Origin: an uncultured Mucilaginibacter sp. | Lineage (GTDB): Bacteria > Bacteroidota > Bacteroidia > Sphingobacteriales > Sphingobacteriaceae | Direction: 5' to 3' | Assembly (NCBI RefSeq): GCF_913773635.1 | Contig: NZ_CAJYGQ010000008.1 | Location: 62,001-126,000 of the forward strand | Length of the DNA stretch: 64,000 bases | In this document: one piece after another, positions 53,931-62,973 of the stretch | How positions within the stretch are numbered: the stretch's first letter is position 1 | How the letters are laid out: each line of letters begins with the position of its first letter | Notes under the pieces: model-generated | What the model was told of the DNA's origin: nothing | Seen by the model: only the letters and a program-made list of their open reading frames with translations | Database searches by the model: none | Program-made: the position numbers and the translations under genes

Positions 53931-56900
53931 ATGGCTCATAAACAGATATTTCAGGCTGATAATCCTAAACGTTGGAACAAGTTTAAATGGCTCAGCCGTG
54001 TTATTATATTCGTGCTTTTAAGTGGTGTGGTGGCTGCAGCCATTACGGTAACATCTAAACAATACCCTAGTTTACCCAACCTTGTACCTACACAAAAAAA
54101 ACTGACAACTGACGAGCTGAATAAACTTAAACGCTCGGCAGAATACCGCGATTTTAAAGTTGAAAAAGCCCGCATTGAGGAAACCCGCCGTGCCTTAAAA
54201 CGCCATCAACTCAGGCACCCTAACAACGCCAACCGTATTAACGTAGGGTTTTACCTGGCCTGGGAGCCACAGGCATACTTTTCACTTGCCGAAAATATCA
54301 AACGACTTGATATGATTGTAAGCGAGGGCTTTGCAATTACACCCGGTAAAGATACCATTACGGTAAGGCTTGATACGGGCTTAATAAACCTCAACAAGCG
54401 CTACAAAAAACCGGTTATAGTAAGGCTTACCAATTACATTAACTTAAGCAACACTGAAGGACGTTTTGATACACGCGATGTTCTGCGCATTATAGCTAAC
54501 AAAAAATTGCGTACGGCATTCATTAACAACATTGCCGACAAACTTTCACAATACAATCTTCGCGGGCTTGATTTAAATTTTGATGATATTAAAAATCGCA
54601 AATCAGCCGACTACCTCTCCTTTCAACGTGAACTTTACACCACTTTACATGCCAGGGGCTTTTTGGTAACACAAAGCTTTTGGCCCGAGGATGACGAGTA
54701 CGATCTGCAATTTTTGCAAAAATATAACGACTACCTGTTTGCCATGGCTATTGACCAGCATAACGAGAGTAGCAATGCCGGTGATATTTCGCACCAGCAC
54801 TGGGTAGAGGAACAATTGGATGCAGTTTGCCAGAAAATTCCAAGTAATAAAATCATCCTCACTTTTGCGGCCGGTGGTTATGACTGGCCCGAAAATCAAT
54901 ACGGCCGCTCAATAGGTTATCAGCAGGCAGTGAGTACCGCTGCTGAAAACAAAAGCAAAGTTGTTTTCGACCCCGAATCGGCAAACCTGATGTATACTTA
55001 TAAGGGTACCGATACCCTTCAGCACACGGTCTACTTTGCCGATGCCGTAACCAATTTCAACATCATACGCATGGCCGATGATTGGGCAACCGGGGGCGTG
55101 GCCCTTTGGCGGCTGGGCTCAGAAGACCCACGTTTATGGAGATTTTTTGCCAAAAACCTTTCTACAGATTCACTTAAAAAAACTGGGGTTGATACCCGTT
55201 GGTTCACCAATAAGGTTGGCCTTAATAACCGTATTGATTATGCGGGTGATGGCGAAGTACTTGACCTGGTAACGCAGCCCGATACAGGTAAAATCAACGT
55301 TCAGTTTGATGCCAAGACGTTTACTTTTTCAAACCAGGAATACCTTAAACTACCTACCAAGTATGTAATAAGGCGATATGGTTATGCACCAGGAAAAATT
55401 GTACTTACGTTTGATGACGGCCCTGACCCCAATTATACGCCCCGTATAATTGATATTCTGAGGAAAGAAAAAGTTCCGGGTTCGTTTTTCGTGGTGGGTT
55501 CAATGGTCGAAAAAAACATACCGCTGCTTAAACGTATTTTTGATGAAGGTTACGAAATTGGGAACCATACATTTTTTCACCCCGATATTTCACAGATAAG
55601 TTTACAAAGGGTAAGCTTTGAATTGAATGCCACCCGTAAACTTATTGAATCTATAACCGGGCACAGCACCGTTCTTTTCAGGGCTCCTTTTAATGCTGAT
55701 GCCGAGCCGCAAACCATTGCCGAGGTTATACCTGTAGCCAAAAGCAAGGAAGAGAACTACATTAATATAGGTGAATTTATTGACCCTCATGATTGGGAAC
55801 CAGGCGTTACAGCCGATACCATTGTAGCCCGTACTATTAAGCAGGCAAACAATGGCTCAATGATTTTATTGCACGATGCCGGTGGCGATAGTAGGGAGGA
55901 AACTATAAAGGCCCTGCCACGCATTATTGAGTATTTTAAAACTCACACTTATGATGGAGTACACAAATATGAGTTTACAACCATTGCTGATGTACTTAAC
56001 AAAAAGAAAGAAGATTTAATGCCGCGTGTAACAAACGATGCCGACTCAGGAGTTACTGGCCGTTTGTATGACATGTTCAATGTTGGCTTTTTTTACACCA
56101 ACTGGATTTTGCTTTACCTCTTTTTGTCGGCTATATTTCTAGCGGTTGGTCGTATCATACTCATTGGCATACTGGCACTGCGTCAGTTTGCACTTAATAA
56201 AAAGAACCCCGATCATGACGTTGATGCTGCTGCGCTTCCCCCGGTAAGCATTATCGTGCCTGCTTATAATGAAGAGGTTACAGCTGTAAAGACTATTCAA
56301 AGCTTATTGCAACTTGAATATCCTGAAATGGAAATTTTGTTTATTGACGATGGATCAAAAGACAAAACGTACGAAATTGTAAATAACGCGTACCAAAATC
56401 ATCCGGCGGTGCGTGTGCTTACCAAACCTAATGGCGGCAAAGCCTCAGCTTTAAATTTTGGTATTGCACAAGCCCGGCATGAGTTTGTGGTATGTATTGA
56501 TGCCGACACCTTGTTAAAGAATGATGCCATTATACACCTCATGGCCTATTTTACCGATGCAGAGATTGGCGCCGTAGCCGGTACTGTAAAGGTTGGTAAT
56601 GAAACCAACATTATTACACGCTGGCAATCTATTGAATACATTACGGCGCAAAATATGGACCGCCGTGCGTTTGATTTGCTCAATAGCATCACTGTGGTTC
56701 CCGGCGCTATAGGCGCTTTCCGTAAAGAGGCGGTGGCAAAGGCAGGTGGATTTACCACCGATACGCTAGCCGAAGATTGCGACCTTACCATGCGCATACT
56801 AAAACAGGGCTACATCATACGCAACGCCGGAGAAGCAATTGCTTACACCGAAGCACCCGAAACGATACACATGCTGCTTAAACAACGTTTTAGGTGGAGC

Positions 56901-57320
56901 TATGGGGTAATGCAAAGCTTTTGGAAAAACCGCGATGCGTTGTTCAGAAGCCGGTACAAGTTTTTTGGTATGGTGGGTATGCCTAACATACTGGTATTCC
57001 AAATTATTTTGCCATTGTTTTCGCCCCTGGCCGATTTAATGATGATTGGCGGCATGTTCAGTGATCATCCCGAAAAGATATTTTATTTCTACCTGGCGTT
57101 TATAGTGATTGACTTGCTTGTGGCTGTAATTGCCTTTAAAATGGAAAAAGAAGATTATCGCAAGCTTATTTACATCATACCTCAACGCTTTGTATGGCGC
57201 CAGTTAATGTATTACATTTTATTTAAGTCATTGCGGCATGCCTTAAAGGGCCAGCACAGCGGATGGGGCAACTTAAAGCGCACCGGTAATGTAAAAGCCG
57301 CGCAGCCAAAAACTGAATAA
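53931..57320 (+). CDS. Three-domain envelope protein: GH18-like, NodB deacetylase, GT2 synthase
   Basis: This protein of about 1129 residues (numbering from GTG 53925; ATG 53931 is favoured) has three catalytic-type domains. An N-terminal helix (22-42) is followed by a GH18-like domain (about 103-410). There the catalytic motif DxxDxDxE is LDLNFDD (D216, N218, D220), so the usual Glu is Asp. The NodB deacetylase (about 480-690) is intact: TFDDGP, H548-TFF-H552, RAPF and LLHD. GT2 (about 773-1000) has DDG, DAD (859-861), ED and QRFRW (987-991), with helices at 727-752, 1018-1045 and 1052-1072. The layout suggests synthesis and deacetylation of a beta-linked hexosamine polymer, analogous to PgaB plus PgaC. 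The product is unknown. Confidence 0.9.
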   Translation: MAHKQIFQADNPKRWNKFKWLSRVIIFVLLSGVVAAAITVTSKQYPSLPNLVPTQKKLTTDELNKLKRSAEYRDFKVEKARIEETRRALKRHQLRHPNNANRINVGFYLAWEPQAYFSLAENIKRLDMIVSEGFAITPGKDTITVRLDTGLINLNKRYKKPVIVRLTNYINLSNTEGRFDTRDVLRIIANKKLRTAFINNIADKLSQYNLRGLDLNFDDIKNRKSADYLSFQRELYTTLHARGFLVTQSFWPEDDEYDLQFLQKYNDYLFAMAIDQHNESSNAGDISHQHWVEEQLDAVCQKIPSNKIILTFAAGGYDWPENQYGRSIGYQQAVSTAAENKSKVVFDPESANLMYTYKGTDTLQHTVYFADAVTNFNIIRMADDWATGGVALWRLGSEDPRLWRFFAKNLSTDSLKKTGVDTRWFTNKVGLNNRIDYAGDGEVLDLVTQPDTGKINVQFDAKTFTFSNQEYLKLPTKYVIRRYGYAPGKIVLTFDDGPDPNYTPRIIDILRKEKVPGSFFVVGSMVEKNIPLLKRIFDEGYEIGNHTFFHPDISQISLQRVSFELNATRKLIESITGHSTVLFRAPFNADAEPQTIAEVIPVAKSKEENYINIGEFIDPHDWEPGVTADTIVARTIKQANNGSMILLHDAGGDSREETIKALPRIIEYFKTHTYDGVHKYEFTTIADVLNKKKEDLMPRVTNDADSGVTGRLYDMFNVGFFYTNWILLYLFLSAIFLAVGRIILIGILALRQFALNKKNPDHDVDAAALPPVSIIVPAYNEEVTAVKTIQSLLQLEYPEMEILFIDDGSKDKTYEIVNNAYQNHPAVRVLTKPNGGKASALNFGIAQARHEFVVCIDADTLLKNDAIIHLMAYFTDAEIGAVAGTVKVGNETNIITRWQSIEYITAQNMDRRAFDLLNSITVVPGAIGAFRKEAVAKAGGFTTDTLAEDCDLTMRILKQGYIIRNAGEAIAYTEAPETIHMLLKQRFRWSYGVMQSFWKNRDALFRSRYKFFGMVGMPNILVFQIILPLFSPLADLMMIGGMFSDHPEKIFYFYLAFIVIDLLVAVIAFKMEKEDYRKLIYIIPQRFVWRQLMYYILFKSLRHALKGQHSGWGNLKRTGNVKAAQPKTE

Positions 57321-57328
57321 TTACTTAA

Positions 57329-57769
57329 ATGATAAAATTTATAACCGTTATACTGCTGTCATTATCAACGCTTACTTTAAGCAGTAGCAAGCCTGATGGT
57401 ACAACATACCCTGATAAGGTAAGCGTTTTTAAAGGGAGTTTTACTGATGATTACGGTATCAAATACACCATCAATGATACGCTTTGGATACAGCATCCGC
57501 GTACCAAATTTCACATCATCAAATGGAACTATAAGGAGCAGTATCTTATTGCCCGCAATGATGCAAAAAACCCCGGTGAAGGTGGTTTGTACACACGTAT
57601 CGATTTAATGCAGTTTGATAACATGCAGCCTTGGCTGTGGGGCTACTGCTTGAGTGTTTTTGATGCTACAAGCAACGTTGCGGCAGAAGCCGTAGCCATT
57701 GCCGATCGTAAAAATCCTAGAAAAGGATGCAATGGCTACCCTTTTTCAAGAATGAAACGGGTAGAATAG
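57329..57769 (+). CDS. Small secreted protein of unknown function
   Basis: This 146-residue protein has a signal peptide (MIKFITVILLSLSTLTLSSS). The mature domain is mixed alpha/beta with Trp/Tyr-rich stretches (TLWIQHPRTKFHIIKWNYKEQ, positions about 51-71, and LMQFDNMQPWLWGYCLSVFD, about 98-117) and two Cys that could form a disulfide. I do not recognise the family. It starts 8 bases after the GH18-like/NodB/GT2 gene on the same strand, so it is probably translated from the same message and may assist that enzyme or its product in the periplasm. Confidence 0.7.
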   Translation: MIKFITVILLSLSTLTLSSSKPDGTTYPDKVSVFKGSFTDDYGIKYTINDTLWIQHPRTKFHIIKWNYKEQYLIARNDAKNPGEGGLYTRIDLMQFDNMQPWLWGYCLSVFDATSNVAAEAVAIADRKNPRKGCNGYPFSRMKRVE

Positions 57770-57802
57770 CCTGCCCGCTTCTTTTTGTTTAAATTGTTAA
57801 AG

Positions 57803-58282
57803 TTATTTTTCTATAAGGCACACGGCATAAGCCACCACACCTTCTTCACGGCCTATGAAGCCCATTTGCTCGTTTGTAGTAGCTTTTATAGAGATGTCTT
57901 CTTCACTTATACCGGCGGCCTGTGCAATATTTGTCTTCATTGCTGGGATATGCGGATTTATTTTAGGTGCCTCAAGGCATATCATGGCATCAATGTTACC
58001 TACATTCCAGCCCTTTTCCTTCAACAGCTCTATTACATGTTGTAACAAAATAAGGCTGCTTATTCCGCGCCAGCGCTCATCCTTATTTGAAAAATGATAG
58101 CCTATATCGCGCAGATTTGCTGCGCCTAACAAAGCGTCGCATATGGCGTGTACCATCACATCGGCGTCTGAATGGCCAAATGCACCCGAATGATGTGGCA
58201 ATTGCACGCCGCCCATTACAAACGGATGTCCTTCTTTCATCTGGTGAACATCAAACCCAAAGCCTACTTTTATTTTACTCAA
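57803..58282 (-). CDS. ispF: 2-C-methyl-D-erythritol 2,4-cyclodiphosphate synthase
   Basis: IspF makes MEcPP in the MEP isoprenoid pathway. The 159-residue trimeric enzyme has the metal ligands Asp11 and His13 in FDVHQ and His45 in VHAICDALLGA, plus GHSDADVMVH and the C-terminal TTNEQMGFIGREEGV. The length is standard. Its start codon overlaps the porV stop by 4 bases, so porV-ispF is one transcript. The window also carries dxs of the same pathway, but in a different operon. Confidence 0.97.
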   Translation of the reverse strand: MSKIKVGFGFDVHQMKEGHPFVMGGVQLPHHSGAFGHSDADVMVHAICDALLGAANLRDIGYHFSNKDERWRGISSLILLQHVIELLKEKGWNVGNIDAMICLEAPKINPHIPAMKTNIAQAAGISEEDISIKATTNEQMGFIGREEGVVAYAVCLIEK

Positions 58283-59457
58283 AACAAATTCCTTTTTCCG
58301 CCAAAGTTAGCAATAAGCGTAAAACGAAGTGTGTTGGCCAACGCACTTTTTTGTTGCGCAGCCACCAGGTATGATAAATCAATATCGAAAATATCATACT
58401 TAAACCCTGCACCTACTGTTGCGTACTGCCGGTTACCTTTTGATGGATTTTCGTAAAAATAGCCGGCCCTTAAAAAAAACTGTTTACTATAGCCATATTC
58501 TGCACCTGCAGCGTAGCTAATTTCCTTTAACTCTTCTCTAACGCCACCAGGAGCATCGGCAAAAGAACCAAATATCCCGGCAGGTACAGATCTGTTATCG
58601 TCATAACCGCTAATAATTGCGCCATTACTGTTTCGTATAGGCGGCGTGGGAGCCATTAGCTTGTTTAGGTCAAGCGTAAGTGTTAATTGGTTAAGCTTAT
58701 CTAAATACCAGGTATCGGCTACGCCAATGCGCATATTGGCCGGCAAAAAGTAGCTTGCTCCGTTATCGGTGTAGCTCATTTTTGTTCCCAAGTTTGAAAA
58801 GTTTGCACCAAATGCCAGTAAGGCATCTTTACCAAATTGTTGTGTTTGCTTTTGATAGTAAGCCGAAACATCAGCAGCTAAAGCGTTGCCCGCTTTGGTT
58901 TGCAAGCCGTTAACCGCTGCCCCATTAGTTAAGCCCGAGTATATATACCGTAAGGTTAACCCCAGCGAAAAGTTTTCACCAAACTTACGTGCAAATGAGC
59001 CATCGATAGAAAATTCGTTAGGGGTGTACGTACCCTGGTCGGCCTGTGAGCCGTCAATGAGCTGAATTTTACCTAAGTTAAAGTAGCGCAATGATAAGCC
59101 TATGGTGTTACGACTGTCTAACTGGTGGGCGTAGCTCAGGTAAGCAAGGTTAACATCTGATATAAGCCTGCGTAACCAGGGGCTGTATGATAATGCAAGG
59201 TTATCTTTATCATCAATAAATGCAAGCTTAGATGGATTCCAGTAATTGGCATTAGCATCGGGCGAGAGCGCCACACCTGCGTCGCCCATAGCTCCTGAGC
59301 GCGAGTCGGGTGCGATGGTTAGAAACGGTACCGCTGTATTGATGCCGTTTACACTGCTGCCCTTGCTATTGGTGTTAGTGTTATTTGCCTGGCAAAAAGC
59401 CGCGGCCGGCAATAGCCAACTAACTATAAAAAAAGCGTTTAGCTTACTCATTTTCAT
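58279..59457 (-). CDS. porV: Type IX secretion system outer membrane protein PorV
   Basis: This barrel protein of about 392 residues has a signal peptide (MSKLNAFFIVSWLLPAAAFC). The conserved PorV segments include TAVPFLTIAPDSRSGAMGDAGVA, then NPSKLAFIDDKDNLALSYSPWLR and NLAYLSYAHQLD (positions about 43-65, 76-98 and 105-116). PorV delivers T9SS cargo to PorU for anchoring on the surface. The start is ambiguous among GTG 59463, ATG 59457 and ATG 59451. It is followed by ispF and is divergent from the gldJ-like gene; porU is not in the window. Confidence 0.94.
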   Translation of the reverse strand: MKMSKLNAFFIVSWLLPAAAFCQANNTNTNSKGSSVNGINTAVPFLTIAPDSRSGAMGDAGVALSPDANANYWNPSKLAFIDDKDNLALSYSPWLRRLISDVNLAYLSYAHQLDSRNTIGLSLRYFNLGKIQLIDGSQADQGTYTPNEFSIDGSFARKFGENFSLGLTLRYIYSGLTNGAAVNGLQTKAGNALAADVSAYYQKQTQQFGKDALLAFGANFSNLGTKMSYTDNGASYFLPANMRIGVADTWYLDKLNQLTLTLDLNKLMAPTPPIRNSNGAIISGYDDNRSVPAGIFGSFADAPGGVREELKEISYAAGAEYGYSKQFFLRAGYFYENPSKGNRQYATVGAGFKYDIFDIDLSYLVAAQQKSALANTLRFTLIANFGGKRNLF

Positions 59458-59611
59458 TACCACAAATTAGCTGTAAATTTTTGATATAAACTATCGTTCA
59501 AAGCCTTGACAGATAAAATATTTCGGGCGGCTTAAAGATATTTTATATGCTGTGTAACCAATATTGAAAACTGACGTAAAAAAGGCTAATTAACCTCCGC
59601 TCTTATCTCAG

Positions 59612-59640
59612 TTGCTACAATTTAGTGTTTAAGAATTTTG
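59612..59640 (+). promoter_or_regulatory. Promoter of the gldJ-like gene
   Basis: TTG (59612-59614), an 18-base spacer and GAATTTTG (59633-59640), one mismatch from TAnnTTTG, lie about 34 bases before ATG 59674. A Shine-Dalgarno-like AGGAAAAA precedes the ATG. Confidence 0.5.
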
Positions 59641-59673
59641 TATTTTTACTAATCAATTTTGTCAGGAAAAAAC

Positions 59674-61308
59674 ATGATCAAGCGTTTTACTAAATCTGCC
59701 TTACTGTTGGGAAGTGTAGGGTTACTATTAGGCAGTTGCAGTAAGCCCATGCGTTCACAAAAAACCGGTATTGTTTACAATAACAAAGACAATGGCGGTT
59801 ATATGCGCTTTAAACAAACTCACCCCGCTCCGGGCCCCGGCCTGGTTGCTATTGAAGGTGGAACCTTTGTTTGGGGCGGCAGCGCAGACCAGGATGTAGC
59901 TTACGAGTATAATAACGTAAAAAGACGTATCACTGTAGGTTCATTTTATATGGACGAAACCGAGGTATCTAACCAGGACTGGCTGGATTACCTGCATTAC
60001 ATCAGCATTACTTTTCCGGGCGACAGGGAGTTGTACTATAATGCTACCCCCGACACGTTGGTTTGGCGCAGGCCTTTATCATACAATGAACCTTACGTTG
60101 AAAATTATTTAAGGCACCCTGCTTTTCAGGATTACCCGGTTGTGGGTGTAACCTGGGAACAGGCTAAAGAATATTGCGTGTTCCGTACCAATCAAATGAA
60201 CGAGAACATTTTGCGCGAAACCGGAAGATTGGCAAGCTGGAAAGATGCCTCAGGCAATGGAGGTGCAGGCACTGCAGGTGCTAATGGAAAATCAAGCATT
60301 ACCGAACCATTTGATACTGAAATTTACCTTAACGGACAAATTAAAGGCCAGGGTATTGACGGTAAAAAAATGATGACCGATATGAATCCTTTGGCTAAGC
60401 CGGGTGCAAATGGCAAACCAACGCGTACCGTACGCATGGAAGATGGTATAATGAAACCGGCTTTCCGTTTACCATCTGAAGCTGAATGGGAGTACGCAGC
60501 TATGGGGCTTGCTGGTAATACGCAATATGAAAATATTGAAGATGGAAAAATTTACCCATGGAATGGCATGGGTGTACGCTCGCCAAAAAGACGCACCCGC
60601 GGTATGATTATGGCAAACTTTAAGCGTGGCGCAGGCGATAACATGGGTGTAGCCGGATCATTGAATGACAAGGCTGATATCACGGCTCCTGTACGCTCTT
60701 ACGAACCCAACGATTTTGGTTTATACAACATGGCCGGAAACGTAAACGAGTGGACCGCCGACACCTATCGCCAAATGACGTTTGAGGATGCTGAAGACTT
60801 TAACCCGTTCCGTGGTAATGAATGGACTAATAAAAAACTGGCCGACCCGGAAAAAGGATTATACGCCAAAGATAAATATGGCCGCCCTATAAGGGAGGCA
60901 GCAAAATCAAACAAAAAACTATCGTGGGCTGAGTTTACTGCGCAACAACAAGGTGGTAACAGTGTAACCCCGCCGGCAGCCAATGCTGCAGGTACAACCG
61001 CAGCAATTGCAGCATCGGGCAAACCGTTTAAGCACGATCAGCGTGGCGCGGCTGATTCAACTGATAATACACTTTACGGGGTAACTACTTTGGTAAACGA
61101 CCGATCAAAGGTTTACAAAGGTGGTTCATGGAATGACCGTGCAATGTGGCTTAACCCAGCAACCCGTCGTTTTATGGATCAGGGAGATGCAAGCGCCGAA
61201 GTTGGCTTCCGCTGCGCGATGACAATGGTTGGTGCGCCCGAAATTAATCCTAATGGCAAGGCACACTTCAGTGTTAAAAAACCTAAAAACTACAATCCTA
61301 AAAAGTAA
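59674..61308 (+). CDS. gldJ: Gliding motility lipoprotein GldJ-like (SUMF1/FGE domain)
   Basis: From ATG 59674 the protein has about 544 residues with a lipoprotein signal (LLLGSVGLLLGSCSKP). The formylglycine-generating-like SUMF1 domain (about 55-530) has IEGGTFVWGG, MDETEVSNQDWLDYLH, RLPSEAEWEYAA, NMAGNVNEWTADTYR, KGGSWNDRAMWL and EVGFRCAM. In GldJ/GldK proteins this fold is structural, not catalytic, and the protein stabilises the T9SS/gliding motor. A Gly/Ala/Asn-rich insert (about 197-210) and an Ala-rich loop (about 435-455) interrupt it. The start is at ATG 59674 rather than an upstream TTG because an AGGAAAAA site precedes it. GldJ is favoured over GldK by length. Confidence 0.85.
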   Translation: MIKRFTKSALLLGSVGLLLGSCSKPMRSQKTGIVYNNKDNGGYMRFKQTHPAPGPGLVAIEGGTFVWGGSADQDVAYEYNNVKRRITVGSFYMDETEVSNQDWLDYLHYISITFPGDRELYYNATPDTLVWRRPLSYNEPYVENYLRHPAFQDYPVVGVTWEQAKEYCVFRTNQMNENILRETGRLASWKDASGNGGAGTAGANGKSSITEPFDTEIYLNGQIKGQGIDGKKMMTDMNPLAKPGANGKPTRTVRMEDGIMKPAFRLPSEAEWEYAAMGLAGNTQYENIEDGKIYPWNGMGVRSPKRRTRGMIMANFKRGAGDNMGVAGSLNDKADITAPVRSYEPNDFGLYNMAGNVNEWTADTYRQMTFEDAEDFNPFRGNEWTNKKLADPEKGLYAKDKYGRPIREAAKSNKKLSWAEFTAQQQGGNSVTPPAANAAGTTAAIAASGKPFKHDQRGAADSTDNTLYGVTTLVNDRSKVYKGGSWNDRAMWLNPATRRFMDQGDASAEVGFRCAMTMVGAPEINPNGKAHFSVKKPKNYNPKK

Positions 61309-61328
61309 GTATTTTTTGACTGCATAAA

Positions 61329-61363
61329 AAAAGGCGCCTGCTCATACCGAACAGGCGCCTTTT
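61329..61363. terminator. Bidirectional terminator
   Basis: A perfect 12-bp stem (61329-61340 with 61352-61363) with A/T-rich flanks on both sides lies between the convergent gldJ-like and lipoprotein genes. Confidence 0.8.
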
Positions 61364-61379
61364 CTTTACGCGATTATTC

Positions 61380-62174
61380 TTATTGCTCGTTTTTAATAGT
61401 TTGCTGGAAAATGATTCTATAGTTAGCGTTTGAACCTTCGTTATAAAGCTGTAATGATACGTCGGCCGTATCCCAAGGCTGATCTTTCATCGCGGTTGCA
61501 AAAGGTGCAAAAGCCGTTGTGTTTGATTGAAAGCCTCTGTAATCAGCAGCTTTAAAATTCAGCGCGCCGTAATTAACTACGTTTTCTGTACCGTTTATAA
61601 CCTTGTAAACATAACGGTCAAAGTATACATGGGTGTAGCCAACAAGCGTTGGCGGCAAAAATAGTTCATAGTAAGCGTCGGTTGGTAACGCTGCCACGGC
61701 AAAGCTTATACCGTAATCAGCATTACGTAAAAACAAGTTGGTTTTCCAGTTATCAACCAGCCTGCCTGTGGGGCCAACAAACGTGCTGCTAACGGCTGTA
61801 TTTAAGTTTGTTTCAAACCTGTACATCCTTAAATTTGATGTGTAAACTTTGATATTAGTATTCCAATTACCAGTAGACACGCCGTTTAAAGATACGGTGT
61901 AAAACGTACCACCTTTTGTAGCGCGCTTACGAACGGTTTTGCTGCCGTTGCTTAAAACTGCAACTACCGAATCGGTTGTGTTGATATCAACACTTGTACG
62001 CGGAAAGGTAATAACCACTTGGTTTTGGTTGTTAGCACCATCATCAGTTCCGCTGCCACTACCAGGGTTTACGGGCGTAACATCCTCACTGTTATCATAT
62101 GTACGGCACGATGATACCGCTGCCAGCAAGCCAACAACAAGCACGGTATACTTAAATTGGGTAAATATTTTCAT
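61380..62174 (-). CDS. Hypothetical lipoprotein
   Basis: This 264-residue protein has a lipoprotein signal (LVVGLLAAVSSCRT). A flexible linker rich in Pro, Gly, Ser, Asp and Asn (about 26-50: TPVNPGSGSGTDDGANNQN) suggests surface exposure. The body has beta-prone stretches such as VVITFPRTSVDINTTDSVVAVL and the final NYRIIFQQTIKNEQ. I do not recognise the family. It ends at a terminator shared with the gldJ-like gene and lies 30 bases downstream of the DUF4159 gene on the same strand. Confidence 0.7.
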   Translation of the reverse strand: MKIFTQFKYTVLVVGLLAAVSSCRTYDNSEDVTPVNPGSGSGTDDGANNQNQVVITFPRTSVDINTTDSVVAVLSNGSKTVRKRATKGGTFYTVSLNGVSTGNWNTNIKVYTSNLRMYRFETNLNTAVSSTFVGPTGRLVDNWKTNLFLRNADYGISFAVAALPTDAYYELFLPPTLVGYTHVYFDRYVYKVINGTENVVNYGALNFKAADYRGFQSNTTAFAPFATAMKDQPWDTADVSLQLYNEGSNANYRIIFQQTIKNEQ

Positions 62175-62204
62175 GTTTAATTTATTCGTCTAAAATTATA
62201 CCAT

Positions 62205-62891
62205 TTATTGGGTAAGCGCATATTGCACCAGGTTAGCGCCCATCCGCAGTGCCTTGAGCCGGGTTTCCTGACTATCACCAGCGTAGGTACCTAAATCTTC
62301 CCAACCGTTGCCTAAATCGCATTCAACATCATAAAAACACACCAGGCGGCCCTTATAAATTAAGCCGAAGCCTTGCGGGCGCTTATTATCATGCTCATGA
62401 ACCTTGGGCAGTCCGTTCGGAAAGTCAAATTTTTGATGATAAATGGGGTGATTCAATGGCAGCTCAATGAAAGTTAGCTCAGGGAATATCTTCTTCATTT
62501 GGGGGCGTACAAACTTATCAAGCCCATAATTATCACAAATATGAAGAAAGCCACCACCTGTTAAGTACTTCCGTAAATTACGTACATCCTGATCTGAAAA
62601 GATAACGTTGCCGTGCCCTGTCATAAAGATGAAAGGATAATTGAAAATTTCGGCACTGCCGGCTTCAACAGTTTCGTCCTCGGCCTTAAAGTTTGTTTTA
62701 ATGTTTTGATTGCAGAATTTAATCAAATTCGGCAACGCTGTTCTATCGGCATACCAATCGCCGCCTCCATTGTATTTAAGCCGCGCAAGTGTATAGGTTG
62801 GCACAGGAGTGAAACTGCTTAAGACAATGCTTAACACAAGTAAAATGAAAGCTGACCATTTGATGTTTAGTTTAAGCTTTAAAAATTTCAT
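62205..62891 (-). CDS. DUF4159 domain secreted protein
   Basis: This 228-residue protein has an N-terminal hydrophobic signal (about 12-29: SAFILLVLSIVLSSFTPV) and a DUF4159 domain with LKYNGGGDWYADRTALPNLIKF (positions about 38-59), GSAEIFNYPFIFMTGHGN, LHICDNYGLDKF and GFGLIYKGRLVCFYDVECDLGNGW. DUF4159 has an alpha/beta class I GATase-like fold and no known activity. It is cotranscribed with the lipoprotein gene below and lies near rsmE on the same strand. The role is unknown. Confidence 0.85.
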   Translation of the reverse strand: MKFLKLKLNIKWSAFILLVLSIVLSSFTPVPTYTLARLKYNGGGDWYADRTALPNLIKFCNQNIKTNFKAEDETVEAGSAEIFNYPFIFMTGHGNVIFSDQDVRNLRKYLTGGGFLHICDNYGLDKFVRPQMKKIFPELTFIELPLNHPIYHQKFDFPNGLPKVHEHDNKRPQGFGLIYKGRLVCFYDVECDLGNGWEDLGTYAGDSQETRLKALRMGANLVQYALTQ

Positions 62892-62973
62892 CTATGCTAC
62901 TATCTCTCTTTCTGAATAATAATTCAAATCCACTAAATCGCTACAAGGGTGAATAACAAGCCTGGCATTATCA

